Assembly (NCBI GenBank): GCA_963848035.1
Contig: CAWKCD010000003.1
Span: forward strand, 62,001 to 126,000
Source: JAVVHH01 sp963848035
Lineage (GTDB): Bacteria; Pseudomonadota; Alphaproteobacteria; Acetobacterales; Acetobacteraceae
DNA: 64,000 nt
Direction of reading: 5' to 3'
The notes below the pieces were generated by a model. It did no database searches. It was not told where the DNA came from and saw only the letters and a program-made list of their open reading frames with translations. Below are positions 1-8,372 of this stretch, in pieces; positions within the stretch are counted from its first letter, which is position 1, and each line of letters opens with the position of its first letter. The position numbers were made by a program, and so were the translations under genes.

Positions 1-1162
1 TCGCCTCGCCGCCGCAGAGCTGTTGGATCAGATGCGTCGCCGCCTCCAACGCGTCCGGCAGCAGCGCCGGGTCGATCCCGCGCTCGAACCGTTGGCGCGC
101 GTCCGACACGAGGCTGTGCCGCCGCCCCGTGAGCGCGACCCGCACCGGGTCGAACAGCGCGCACTCGATGAACACCGACGTGGTCGCCTCGGTGCAGCCC
201 GTCGCTTCGCCGCCGATCACGCCCGCCAGCGACTGCACGCCGGCATCGTCGGCGATCACGCAATCCTCGGGGTCGGCCGTGTATTCGCGGCCGTTCAGCG
301 CCAGGAAGGTTTCGCCTTCGCCGCGGCGGAAGCGCAGGACTCCGCCCGCGACACGGTCGGCATCGAACACGTGCAGCGGACGACCCAGATCGATCGTGAA
401 GAAGTTCGTGACGTCGACCAGCGCATTGATCGGCCGCAGCCCGATGCTCGTCAGCCGCGCCTGCAGCCATTCCGGGCTCGGCCCGTTCTTCAGCCCGCGC
501 ACCGTCCGCCCCAGCACCCAGGGGCATGCCTCGGGGAAGTCGATCTCCCAGCGCACCGCGCTCGGGAAATGCGGCGCCACCGGCAACGGCGCCCACGGCT
601 TCAGGCGTCCGAGCCCGGCCGCCGCCAGATCGCGCGCAACCCCGCGCACCGACAGCGCGTCGCCCCGATTGGGCGTCACCGCGATGTCGATCACCGGGTC
701 GTTCAGCCCGGCATAGTCGGGGTAGGGCATGCCCACCGGCGCATCGGCCGGCAGCTCGACGATGCCGTCATGATCCTCGCCGAGCCCCATCTCGCGCCGC
801 GACAGCAGCATTCCCGCGCTGGTCACGCCGCGGATCTCGCCCACTTTCAGCGTGATCCCCGTGCCGGGGATGAAGCTGCCCGGCGGCGCGAACACCACCT
901 TGATCCCGGTCCGTGCGTTCGGCGCGCCGCACACCACCGAGACCGGGCCATCGCCCGCATCCACCTGGCACGCCCGCAGCCGGTCGGCGTTCGGGTGCTG
1001 CACCGCCTCGATCACATGGCCGACACGGAACGCCCGCAGCGCCTCGCCCGGATCGCTCACGCTCTCCAGTTCGAGCCCGATCCCGGTGAGGCGGTCGGTG
1101 ATCTCAGAAAGCGACGCGTCGGTGTCGAGATGCGTGCGCAGCCAGGACAGGGTGAACTTCAT
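1..1162 (-). CDS. pheT: Phenylalanyl-tRNA synthetase beta subunit, N-terminal part (cut by window edge)
   Basis: This is the beta chain of the heterotetrameric enzyme that charges tRNA-Phe; about 387 N-terminal residues lie in the window. The translation starts MKFTLSWLRTHLD, the standard PheT N terminus. It is followed by an EMAP-II-like tRNA-binding OB fold (about residues 40-150, with HPNADRLRACQVD and VVCGAPN). The B3/B4 editing region follows, with VDVTNFFTIDLGRPLHVFD, GGEATGC and the SDARQRFERGIDP signature. The start codon overlaps the pheS stop in ATGA, so the pair is translationally coupled. The frame is open to the window edge, so the C-terminal half lies outside. Confidence 0.96.
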   Translation of the reverse strand, partial: MKFTLSWLRTHLDTDASLSEITDRLTGIGLELESVSDPGEALRAFRVGHVIEAVQHPNADRLRACQVDAGDGPVSVVCGAPNARTGIKVVFAPPGSFIPGTGITLKVGEIRGVTSAGMLLSRREMGLGEDHDGIVELPADAPVGMPYPDYAGLNDPVIDIAVTPNRGDALSVRGVARDLAAAGLGRLKPWAPLPVAPHFPSAVRWEIDFPEACPWVLGRTVRGLKNGPSPEWLQARLTSIGLRPINALVDVTNFFTIDLGRPLHVFDADRVAGGVLRFRRGEGETFLALNGREYTADPEDCVIADDAGVQSLAGVIGGEATGCTEATTSVFIECALFDPVRVALTGRRHSLVSDARQRFERGIDPALLPDALEAATHLIQQLCGGEA

Positions 1163-2232
1163 CCGCCCACTCCCTCGTGCAGCAGCGCCGGCGCCAGCGG
1201 GTTGAACCCGTAATGCCGCAGCCAGCGCAGATCGCTCTCGTAGAACGGCCGCAGGTCCGGGATGCCGTATTTCAGCATCGCGACCCGCTCGACGCCCATC
1301 CCGAACGCGAAGCCCTGCCACTCCCGCGGATCGAGCCCGCAATTGGCCAGCACGCGCGGATGCACCATCCCGCTGCCCAGGATCTCCAGCCAATCCCCGC
1401 CGCCGCCCAACTCGCCCGTCTTCCGGTTCCAGCCGATATCGACCTCCATCGAAGGCTCGGTGAACGGGAAATACGAGGAGCGGAACCGCACCGGCAGGCT
1501 CGCGATGCCGAAGAAGGCGCGCAGGAAGTCGATCAGGCAGCCCTTGAGATGGCCGAGCGTGATGTTGCGGTCGATCACGATGCCTTCGCATTGGTGGAAC
1601 ATCGGCGAGTGCGTCGCATCATGGTCGGCGCGGTAGGTGCGGCCCGGCGCGATCACGCGGATCGGGGGCGGCTGTTCGAGCATGGAGATGATCTGCACGT
1701 CCGACGTCTGCGTGCGCAGCAGCAGCGGCCGGCCCTCGCGCTCGCCGGGCATGTAGAACGTGTCGTGGTCGGCGCGGGCGGGATGGTGCGCGGGGATGTT
1801 CAGCGCGCCGAAATTGTACCAGTCGTTCTCGATGTCGAGCCCTTCGCCGACGCGGAAGCCCATAGCGCCGAAGATGGCGGCCATCTCCTCCATCGTGCGG
1901 CTGATCGGGTGGATCAGACCCTGTGCCCGCGCCAAAGGCGGCAGGCTGACGTCGATCTTCTCGCTGGCGAGCCGCGCATCGATCTCGGCGGCTTCGAGCG
2001 CGATGCGCCGTGTCTCGATCGCCTCGGCGAGTGCATCCTTCAATCGATTGAGTGCGGCGCCGCGCTCGCGCCGTTGCTCGGCGGGTGCGCCACCGAGCGC
2101 CTTCAGCAATTGCGTCAGCTTGCCGGATTTGCCGAGCGTGCCGACCCGAATGGCGTCCCATTCGCGCAGGTCGGACGCAGCCGCCAGCGCGCTCTCGGTT
2201 TCGTCGCGCAGCGCAGAAAGGTCGTCAGTCAT
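1159..2232 (-). CDS. pheS: Phenylalanyl-tRNA synthetase alpha subunit
   Basis: This is the catalytic subunit (357 aa) of Phe-tRNA synthetase. An N-terminal coiled-coil region (about residues 1-85) precedes the class II core, with HPISRTMEEMAAIFGAMGF, the motif 2 region around FHQCEG and the C-terminal motif 3 GFAFGMGVERVAMLKYGI. I start at MTDDLSALRDE because a purine-rich AAGGCGGGA lies just upstream. An in-frame extension of 21 residues would be arginine-rich and would run into the palindromic repeat. The order rpmI-rplT-pheS-pheT on one strand is typical. Confidence 0.96.
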   Translation of the reverse strand: MTDDLSALRDETESALAAASDLREWDAIRVGTLGKSGKLTQLLKALGGAPAEQRRERGAALNRLKDALAEAIETRRIALEAAEIDARLASEKIDVSLPPLARAQGLIHPISRTMEEMAAIFGAMGFRVGEGLDIENDWYNFGALNIPAHHPARADHDTFYMPGEREGRPLLLRTQTSDVQIISMLEQPPPIRVIAPGRTYRADHDATHSPMFHQCEGIVIDRNITLGHLKGCLIDFLRAFFGIASLPVRFRSSYFPFTEPSMEVDIGWNRKTGELGGGGDWLEILGSGMVHPRVLANCGLDPREWQGFAFGMGVERVAMLKYGIPDLRPFYESDLRWLRHYGFNPLAPALLHEGVGG

Positions 2233-2255
2233 CAATCGATCCCGCCTTCTTCGCC

Positions 2256-2272
2256 CTCTCCCCTCGGGAGAG
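2256..2272. repeat. REP-like GGGAGAG palindrome, copy 1
   Basis: CTCTCCC and GGGAGAG form 7-base arms around a 3-base spacer, upstream of pheS. It belongs to the same family as the copies at 2333, 13862, 26352 and 26403. It is followed by ATGAGGGTCGGG, and a related CCCTCACCAACCCTCTCC precedes copy 2, so the two copies look like opposed halves of one larger element. Confidence 0.7.
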
Positions 2273-2332
2273 CGACGGGATGAGGGTCGGGCCACATACC
2301 CCAGCTTCGGCTCATTGCACTACCCTCACCAA

Positions 2333-2353
2333 CCCTCTCCCCGGGGGAGAGGG
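2333..2353. repeat. REP-like GGGAGAGGG palindrome, copy 2
   Basis: CCCTCTCCCC joined to GGGGGAGAGGG is a nearly perfect palindrome. It lies between the rplT stop and pheS, and could fold in the mRNA and uncouple expression of the ribosomal protein genes from pheST. No T-run follows, so a terminator role is uncertain. Confidence 0.75.
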
Positions 2354-2365
2354 CTTCGGGGTGGG

Positions 2366-2797
2366 TTAGATGGCCGGCTGCTCGGTCGGGTGCTCGGTCA
2401 GCGCGGCGAGTTTCGCCACCGTGGCGTCCTCGGCCTCGGCATGCGTCATGACTTCCTTGACCTGCTCGACGATCGCGGCGAAGGCGGTCGGGTCATCGAA
2501 CGCGATCGCGGCCAGGACCTTGCGGTCCAGCTCGATCTCGGCGCGCTTCAGCCCGGCGATGAACCGGCTATAGGTGATGCCGTGCTCACGCACCGCTGCG
2601 TTGATGCGTTGGATCCAGAGGCCGCGGAAGTCGCGCTTCTTCTGGCGACGGTCGCGATACGCATATTGCAGCGACTTCTCGAGCCGTTCGAGCGCGATCC
2701 GGTAGTTCGTCGACGAGCGGCCGACGAAGCCCTTGGACTGCTTGAGAACCTTCTTGTGACGGGCGTGCGTCGTTACGCCCCGCTTGACGCGTGCCAT
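2366..2797 (-). CDS. rplT: 50S ribosomal protein L20, with C-terminal extension
   Basis: L20 binds 23S rRNA early in large-subunit assembly. The N terminus MARVKRGVTTHARHKK and the core around YRDRRQKKRDFRGLWIQRIN are diagnostic. The family is usually about 118-120 residues; this one is 143 aa, with an extra acidic and alanine-rich tail of about 25 residues (HAEAEDATVAKLAAL onward) past the normal end. It lies 12 bases downstream of rpmI. Confidence 0.97.
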   Translation of the reverse strand: MARVKRGVTTHARHKKVLKQSKGFVGRSSTNYRIALERLEKSLQYAYRDRRQKKRDFRGLWIQRINAAVREHGITYSRFIAGLKRAEIELDRKVLAAIAFDDPTAFAAIVEQVKEVMTHAEAEDATVAKLAALTEHPTEQPAI

Positions 2798-2809
2798 GGC
2801 TCGCCCTCC

Positions 2810-3016
2810 TTACCGGCTCAGGCCGTAGGGAGCCCATTGCTTGACGGTCAGGCCGTCAGCATGGGTCAGCACCTGGCTGCCGCGGTTCTGCCGCTTCATC
2901 TTCTGGGTCCGATTGATCAGGCCGTGGCGCTTGTTGCCGGGGCCGGCGAGCACCTTGCCGTGCGCCGTGATCTTGAATCGCTTCTTGACCGAAGACTTCG
3001 TCTTCATCTTGGGCAT
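2810..3016 (-). CDS. rpmI: 50S ribosomal protein L35
   Basis: This is a 68-residue L35 beginning MPKMKTKSSVKKRFK. The earlier in-frame ATG at 3022 lies against the AGGAG ribosome-binding site, so the second ATG (3016, about 6 bases after AGGAG) is the better start. infC, which precedes rpmI in many bacteria, is not adjacent here; the next gene upstream is an anti-sigma factor. A promoter probably lies in the 140-base gap 3017-3157, where I see no other gene. Confidence 0.97.
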   Translation of the reverse strand: MPKMKTKSSVKKRFKITAHGKVLAGPGNKRHGLINRTQKMKRQNRGSQVLTHADGLTVKQWAPYGLSR

Positions 3017-3157
3017 TTGCATCTCCTAGACTAGGCTGCCGACCGCTGGATCGCGGACGCGCAGATGCCGCGGCCGGGCATGCCCACACAGGCCCGGTCT
3101 CGCTGGCAGAGGCGGCGACATATCCGAACTGTCACCAAAGGGCAAGTTGCCGGGCCG

Positions 3158-3859
3158 CTACTCGGCGATCAGCTTCCCGGAATAGATCACCGGCCCCGTC
3201 GGCGCGCCCGTCTTGGAACCCCCCGGCGGCTCGACCGAGACCGCGAGCGTGGCGCCGGCCAGGTCGCCGCTGCGCGCCACCGGCGGCAACACCGCCTGCC
3301 GCCGCGCCTGATCCACCAGCCCGAGCGAGCGCGGCGCGCCGCCGGTCGCCGCGATGTACCAGAGCTCGAGGACGCGGTTGGCCGGGGTCTCGGCCGCGAC
3401 CGAGCGGACCGTGACCAGGCCCGCGCGGGTGTCGACCGCGACCACCAGGGCCGGCAGCTCGCCGCCGCGGTTCACCACGGCCAAGTAGGACGCGCCTTTC
3501 TCACCGAGCTGACCGGTACCGATGAACAGCGCGAGCCCGGCTGCCAGCGCCATCGCCGTTGCGGCCACGCCGCGCCAGCGGGCCCGCGACCGGCGCAGCA
3601 GGCGCACATCGTCGTTCGCCGCGGCCGGAATGACTGGATTCGGGCCGATGCTACGTTCGATCGCCCGCCACGTCCGCGCCGGCGGTGCGATTTCGGGGAT
3701 CAGGGCGGTCAGTGACACCAGCCGCTCTTCCCAGAAGCGCACTGCGTCGCGCAGCGCCGGGTCGGACACCATGGCGCGCTCGAACGCGTCCCGCTCGTCC
3801 AGCGGCAGGGTGCCGAGGACGTATTCGCCGGCCTGCGACTGGCGCTCCTCCTCGGTCAT
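3158..3859 (-). CDS. Anti-sigma factor, RskA/anti-sigma-K type
   Basis: This 233-residue protein is predicted to span the inner membrane and hold its cognate ECF sigma factor inactive. The cytoplasmic N-terminal part has the zinc-less anti-sigma pattern (GEYVLGTLPLDERDAFE). One transmembrane helix at about residues 97-115 (GVAATAMALAAGLALFIG) follows, then a periplasmic domain with the RskA-type sequence VLELWYIAATGGAPRSLG. The start overlaps the stop of the upstream sigma gene in ATGA, as expected for a sigma/anti-sigma pair. Regulation by regulated proteolysis is known for RskA and is only inferred here. Confidence 0.9.
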   Translation of the reverse strand: MTEEERQSQAGEYVLGTLPLDERDAFERAMVSDPALRDAVRFWEERLVSLTALIPEIAPPARTWRAIERSIGPNPVIPAAANDDVRLLRRSRARWRGVAATAMALAAGLALFIGTGQLGEKGASYLAVVNRGGELPALVVAVDTRAGLVTVRSVAAETPANRVLELWYIAATGGAPRSLGLVDQARRQAVLPPVARSGDLAGATLAVSVEPPGGSKTGAPTGPVIYSGKLIAE

Positions 3860-4404
3860 GAGCCCTCCAGACACTGGCGGAGCGCGATCAGCGAGCGGCG
3901 GAGCCAGGTCTTCACCGTCGGCACCGGAGCGGCGAAATGTTCTGCCAGCTCCTCGCGCGAGTGGCCGCTGCAATAGGCAAGCAGCACGGCCTCGCGCTGT
4001 TGCTCGGCGAGCTGCCCGAGGCAGCGCAGCAGCTCGTGCTGCACCAGGACGTCGCGTTCCTGGTCGTCGGGCGCTGCGATGTTCTGGACGCGGTCCTCAT
4101 ATTCTTCGGCCGTTTTCAGCTTGGCGTCTGTTCGCTTTCTTATCGTATCGATCGCCGCGTATCGAGCGATCGAGATCATCCAGGTCATCGGACGGCCCGA
4201 ACTCGGCTCGAAGCGCGAAGCGCTCTGCCAAATCCGCAGATAGGCTTCCTGCAGCACCTCGTCGGCCAATTCGCGGCTCCGAACGATGCGGAGCACGACC
4301 CCGAACAGCTTGGCCGATGTGCGGTCGTAGAGAACTCTGAACGCTTGTCGGTCGCCTCGGCTGACCTCCGCAAGCAGCTCGGCCAGTTCCGGCAGGGCTG
4401 ACAC
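3856..4404 (-). CDS. ECF RNA polymerase sigma factor, SigK-like
   Basis: This is a 182-residue group 4 sigma factor. Region 2 (DRQAFRVLYDRTSAKLFGVV to DEVLQEAYLRIWQSA) binds core polymerase and the -10 element. Region 4 (LAEQQREAVLLAYCSGHSREELAEHF with VPTVKTWLRRSL) reads the -35 element. I prefer the GTG at 4404, which follows GGGAGAGG at good spacing; a TTG three bases earlier is possible. It is coupled to its anti-sigma gene, and the fasciclin gene just upstream on the same strand is the likely target. Confidence 0.92.
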   Translation of the reverse strand: MSALPELAELLAEVSRGDRQAFRVLYDRTSAKLFGVVLRIVRSRELADEVLQEAYLRIWQSASRFEPSSGRPMTWMISIARYAAIDTIRKRTDAKLKTAEEYEDRVQNIAAPDDQERDVLVQHELLRCLGQLAEQQREAVLLAYCSGHSREELAEHFAAPVPTVKTWLRRSLIALRQCLEGS

Positions 4405-4512
4405 CAACGCGACCTCTCCCTAGTCCGGTCACGCCCTTGTCGCCCAAAGCCCGCCCGTCGTCGAGGGTATCTCGTGAACGGACGGGCATCGGGCGCTCCA
4501 GCAGGCTCTAGT

Positions 4513-5091
4513 TTATGGCAGGAGGACGGTGTCGACGACGTGGATCACGCCGTTCGACTGGTTCACGTCGGCGATGGTCACGGTGGCGACGTCGCCCTTC
4601 GAGTCGGTGACCGTGATGCGGCCGCCCTGGTCCATGACGGTGAGCGGCTCGCCTTCGACGGTCTTGAGCATCGCCTTGCCGTGTCCGGCTGTGACCATGC
4701 GGCCCAGTTCGAGCGCCGACAGCTTGCCGGGGACGACGTGATACGTCAGCACCTTGTCGAGTTGATCCTTGTTCTCCGGCTTGAGCAGCGTGTCGACGGT
4801 GCCCGGCGGCAGTTTCGCGAACGCCTCGTTGGTCGGCGCGAACACGGTGAACGGCCCCTTGCCGGAGAGCGTGTCGACCAGACCGCCGGCTTTGACCGCC
4901 GCGACGAGCGTGGTGTGATCTTTGGAGTTGACGGCGTTCTGGATGATATTCTTCGTCGGATACATCGGCGCGCCGCCAACATTGACGGCTCGACCTTGCG
5001 CGAAGGTGTTGCTGGCAAGTCCAACTGAACAAACACCGAGCACGGCGACGGCCATGATTACGCTGGCACGCCCGCGAATACGATCTGACAT
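4513..5091 (-). CDS. Secreted fasciclin (FAS1) domain protein
   Basis: This 192-residue protein has an N-terminal signal peptide (hydrophobic stretch to about residue 30, AFA-type cleavage near TFAQG) and a single FAS1 domain. The two FAS1 blocks are visible: GPFTVFAPTNEAFAKLP (H1) and NGVIHVVDTVLLP (H2), with YHVVPGKLSA between them. FAS1 domains mediate adhesion or surface interactions. The gene precedes a SigK-like sigma and RskA-like anti-sigma gene, as in mycobacterial mpt70/mpt83-sigK-rskA loci. An AGGAGG ribosome-binding site precedes the ATG. Confidence 0.92.
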   Translation of the reverse strand: MSDRIRGRASVIMAVAVLGVCSVGLASNTFAQGRAVNVGGAPMYPTKNIIQNAVNSKDHTTLVAAVKAGGLVDTLSGKGPFTVFAPTNEAFAKLPPGTVDTLLKPENKDQLDKVLTYHVVPGKLSALELGRMVTAGHGKAMLKTVEGEPLTVMDQGGRITVTDSKGDVATVTIADVNQSNGVIHVVDTVLLP

Positions 5092-5134
5092 TGGCTGTCC
5101 TCCTATTTCACCCTTGCGGGGTGTGCAGAGGAGC

Positions 5135-5160
5135 TACGGAATTCTTCGGACAAAGGTTTC
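5135..5160 (-). promoter_or_regulatory. Candidate ECF-type promoter of the fasciclin gene
   Basis: On the minus strand GAAACC (5160-5155) and CGTA (5138-5135) are separated by 16 bases, which resembles the -35/-10 layout of ECF-dependent promoters, about 45 bases before the fasciclin ATG. I did not find the same pair before the sigma gene itself, so this is suggestive only. Confidence 0.3.
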
Positions 5161-5244
5161 AGCCCAGATCGTTTGAGCGTCGAACGATTCTGGCGGCTCG
5201 GCTCCGTTCCGCTCCGCCTCCGCATGCCCTATATGCAGGCGACC

Positions 5245-6048
5245 ATGCCGATCCCTTTCGTCAAGATGCATGGCGCCGGCAACGATTTCGTCGTGATCGA
5301 CCAGCGCGCCCTGCCATTCGAATTCTCGCCCGACCAGGTCCGGCTTCTGGCTGACCGCCGGCTCGGGATCGGCTGCGATCAGTTCATCACCCTGCACCAG
5401 GCGCCCGCCCATACCGATGCGGACCTGTTGATGCGCATCCGCAACCCCGACGGCAGCGAAGCCGGCGCTTGCGGCAACGCCACGCGTTGCGTCGCCGAGC
5501 TGCTGTTCGAGCAGAATGGCCGGCCCTATCAGGTGATCCGCACCCAGGTGGGCGACCTGCCGGCCGAGCGGCTGGCCGATGGCCGTTTCCGTGTCGACAT
5601 GGGGCCGGCTGGACTCGACTGGCGGGAGATCCCGCTCGCGGCCGAGGCCGACACCCTGCACCTGCCGCTCCAGGGCGACCCGGCGGCATGCTCGATGGGC
5701 AACCCGCACGTCACCTTCTTCGTGCGCGATCCCGACCTGGTCGAGCAGCATGGCCGCGCCTGGGAGCGGCACGCGATGTTCCCCGAGGGGGTCAATGTCG
5801 GTTATGCGCGGATCGACGGGCCTGATCGGTTGCGGCTGCGGGTGTGGGAGCGCGGCGCCGGGCTGACGCTGGCCTGCGGCTCCGGCGCCTGTGCCACGGT
5901 GGTCAATGCGCATCGGCGCGGGCTGACCGGCCGGCGCGTTGCGGTCGAAATGGATGGCGGCGTGCTGGACATTGAGTGGACGCCCGCTGGGCGGGTGCTG
6001 ATGAGCGGGCCGACGGCGACCAGCTTCCGCGGCGAGGTCGAGGTTTGA
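5245..6048 (+). CDS. dapF: Diaminopimelate epimerase
   Basis: The enzyme converts LL- to meso-diaminopimelate for lysine and peptidoglycan synthesis. The N terminus MPIPFVKMHGAGNDFVVID is canonical. Both catalytic cysteines are present, in GACGNATRC and in LACGSGACATV. At 267 aa the length is normal. An in-frame ATG at 5233 is possible, but starting at 5245 matches the family. The stop overlaps the TTG start of the tRNA methylthiotransferase gene, which continues the operon to ftsY. Confidence 0.96.
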   Translation: MPIPFVKMHGAGNDFVVIDQRALPFEFSPDQVRLLADRRLGIGCDQFITLHQAPAHTDADLLMRIRNPDGSEAGACGNATRCVAELLFEQNGRPYQVIRTQVGDLPAERLADGRFRVDMGPAGLDWREIPLAAEADTLHLPLQGDPAACSMGNPHVTFFVRDPDLVEQHGRAWERHAMFPEGVNVGYARIDGPDRLRLRVWERGAGLTLACGSGACATVVNAHRRGLTGRRVAVEMDGGVLDIEWTPAGRVLMSGPTATSFRGEVEV

Positions 6049-7264
6049 GCCTCGAGGTCTTGAGTTTCGGCTGCCGGTTGAACGCGTTCGAGGGCGAGGT
6101 CATCCGTGAACACGCCGCCGGGCTGCGGGACACGGTGGTGATCAACACCTGCGCCGTGACGGCGGAGGCCGAGCGGCAATGCCGTCGCGCGGTGGCGCGG
6201 GTGCGGCGGGATCGGCCAGAGGCGGAGATCGTGGTGACTGGTTGCGCCGCGCAGATCGCGCCGGCGCGGTGGGCCGCGCTGGCGGGCGTGAGCCGGGTGG
6301 TGGGAAATGCCGAGAAGCTGCAGGCGGAGACGTGGCGCGAGGGCGCCGTCGCTGCTGTGGGCGATATCATGGCGGTCCGCGATCACCAGGCGCATCCGGT
6401 GCTGGGTATGGTCGGCCGGGTGCGGGCGATGCTGGACGTGCAGCAGGGCTGCGACCACGCGTGTACCTTCTGCGTCATACCGCAAGGCAGGGGGCGCAGC
6501 CGCTCGCTCCCCGTCGAGCAGGCGGTGTCGCAAGCGCGCGCGGTGACCGACGCGGGGATCAACGAGTTGGTGCTGACCGGTGTCGATCTGGCCAGCTACC
6601 GCAGCGGCGACGCCCGGCTCGGAGACCTGGTCCGGGCGGTGTTGCGCGAGGTCCCCGGACTGCCGCGCCTGCGCCTCTCGTCCATCGACCCGGCGGCGAT
6701 CGACGACGCGCTCTGGCGCGCGCTCGCCGAGGAGGAGCGGCTGATGCCGCATCTGCATCTCTCGATCCAGGCGGGCTCGGACCTGATCCTCAAGCGCATG
6801 CGGCGGCGGCATTCGCGCGCGCGAGGCGCTCGAGGTGATCGCGCGCGCTCGATCGGCGCGGCCCGGCATCGCGATCGGGGCCGACCTGATCGCAGGGTTC
6901 CCGACCGAGACCGAGGCGGAGCATGCCGAGACGCTCGCGTTCATCGGCGAGGCGGCCGATCCCCTATCTGCACGTGTTCCCCTACAGCGAGCGGCCAGGC
7001 ACGCCGGCAGCGCGGATGCCGTCGGTGCCGGTCGCCGTGCGGCGCGTCCGCGGCGGAGGCGCTGCGGCAGGCCGCGCGCCCGATCGCGGCCGCGTTCCAT
7101 CAGGCGCAGGTCGGCCGCACCATCAAGGTCGTCGCCGAGCGCGGCGGCGGCGGGCATTCGGAGCATTTCTCGCGCGTCCGGCTCCAGGGCGAGCACCGCG
7201 TCGGCGATCTGCTGGCAGCTGCGCGTGATCGGCGGCGGATGCCGATGGGTTGGAGGCGAACTAA
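6045..7264 (+). pseudogene. mtaB: tRNA t6A37 methylthiotransferase (MtaB-like), frame broken by five extra bases
   Basis: This is a radical-SAM methylthiotransferase that modifies t6A37 of tRNA. The UPF0004 N-terminal domain has its cysteines in SFGCRLN, INTCAV and VTGCAAQ. The radical-SAM cluster motif is CDHACTFCVIPQGRGRSRS, followed by the TRAM-like C terminus. It starts at a TTG overlapping the dapF stop. The frame breaks near 6820, 6954, 7050, 7220 and 7233. Each break is repaired by deleting one base, giving a 404-aa protein that ends in the TAA overlapping the ftsY ATG. The cluster could be sequence error or real decay; error is favoured because the rest of the coding capacity is intact. 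Confidence 0.85.
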
Positions 7265-8184
7265 TGGCGCTCGGCTTTTTCTCGCGCCTGAAGGAGGGTC
7301 TCAGCCGCAGCACGCAGAAGCTCACCGGCGGCATCTCGGCGGCGCTCACCAAGAAGCGGTTGGACGACGAGGCGCTGGAGGCGCTTGAGGAGACGCTGAT
7401 CGCGGCCGATCTCGGCCCGGCGGCGGCGCAGGAGATCATCGCGGAGTTCCGCCGCACCCGCTTCGGCCAGGACGTCACCGACGACGAGGTCAAGCAGGCG
7501 CTGAGCAAGGAGATCGCCGAGATGCTCGAGCCGGTCGCGATCCCGCTCGAGATCGATCGCACGCTGCGTCCGCACGTCATCCTGGTCGTGGGCGTGAACG
7601 GTACCGGCAAGACGACGACGATCGGCAAGCTCGCGCAGAACTACCGGCGCGAGGGGCTGCGCTCCGTGCTGGTGGCGGGCGACACGTTCCGCGCCGCCGC
7701 CGTCGAGCAATTGCAGATCTGGGGGGAGCGCACGGGCGCGCCGGTGATCTCGGGCGCACCGGGCGCCGATCCGGCCGGTCTGGCGTTCGACGCGCTCACC
7801 CGCGCGCGCGCCGAGGCAGCCGACGTCCTGCTGATCGACACGGCGGGGCGGCTGCACAACAAGGGCGCGCTGATGGAGGAACTGGCCAAGATCATCCGCG
7901 TGATCCGCAAGCAGGATCCGACGGCGCCGCATTCCACCCTCTTGGTGCTGGACGCGACGACAGGTCAGAACGCGATGGAGCAGGTCCGCGTGTTCAAGGA
8001 GCTGGTCGACATCACCGGTTTAGTCGTCACGAAGCTCGACGGCAGCGCGCGTGGCGGGATCGTGGTGGCGTTGGCGCAGGCGTTCGGTCTGCCGGTCCAT
8101 GCCGTGGGCGTCGGCGAGAAGGCGGACGATTTGCGGCCGTTCGAGGCGATCGACTTCGCCAGAGGCCTGGTCGGGATGAGCTGA
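7264..8184 (+). CDS. ftsY: Signal recognition particle receptor FtsY
   Basis: FtsY docks ribosome-SRP complexes at the inner membrane through its GTPase domain. The 306-residue protein lacks the long acidic N-terminal domain of the E. coli form, as is usual in alphaproteobacteria. The N domain covers about residues 1-95. The G domain shows GVNGTGKTTTIGKLA (G1), DTFRAAA (the insertion-box region), DTAGR (G3) and TKLDGSARGG (G4/G5). The ATG overlaps the stop of the preceding gene (TAATG), so translation is coupled. Confidence 0.97.
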   Translation: MALGFFSRLKEGLSRSTQKLTGGISAALTKKRLDDEALEALEETLIAADLGPAAAQEIIAEFRRTRFGQDVTDDEVKQALSKEIAEMLEPVAIPLEIDRTLRPHVILVVGVNGTGKTTTIGKLAQNYRREGLRSVLVAGDTFRAAAVEQLQIWGERTGAPVISGAPGADPAGLAFDALTRARAEAADVLLIDTAGRLHNKGALMEELAKIIRVIRKQDPTAPHSTLLVLDATTGQNAMEQVRVFKELVDITGLVVTKLDGSARGGIVVALAQAFGLPVHAVGVGEKADDLRPFEAIDFARGLVGMS

Positions 8185-8194
8185 GGCGTCGCCT

Positions 8195-8326
8195 CTAGAA
8201 GGTGAGAAGCGACAATCCGGCCGCCGCGACGACGAAACCCAGCCACATGGCGACCCTGAGAGCGACCGGATCGGGACCGGCGGCCTTGGCAATGGCTTGG
8301 GCGCGGGATTGGCGGCTTCGACGCAT
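8195..8326 (-). CDS. Predicted 43-residue membrane protein
   Basis: A short reading frame opposite ftsY encodes a basic head (MRRSRQSRAQAIAKAAG) and one transmembrane helix (about residues 24-43, VALRVAMWLGFVVAAAGLSL). It fills the gap between ftsY and the next minus-strand gene. I do not recognise the family. The positive-inside pattern and the good fit to the gap are the only support. Confidence 0.45.
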   Translation of the reverse strand: MRRSRQSRAQAIAKAAGPDPVALRVAMWLGFVVAAAGLSLLTF

Positions 8327-8372
8327 ACGGACACCTATGATGAGGGACGTCTCTGTCTGAACGACGGCCCGG

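Noticed and set aside
8182..8195. Hairpin GAGGC-GTC-GCCTC at the ftsY stop as a terminator
   Set aside because: The stem is only 5 bases and there is no T-run. It also overlaps the ftsY stop codon and that of the small minus-strand frame.
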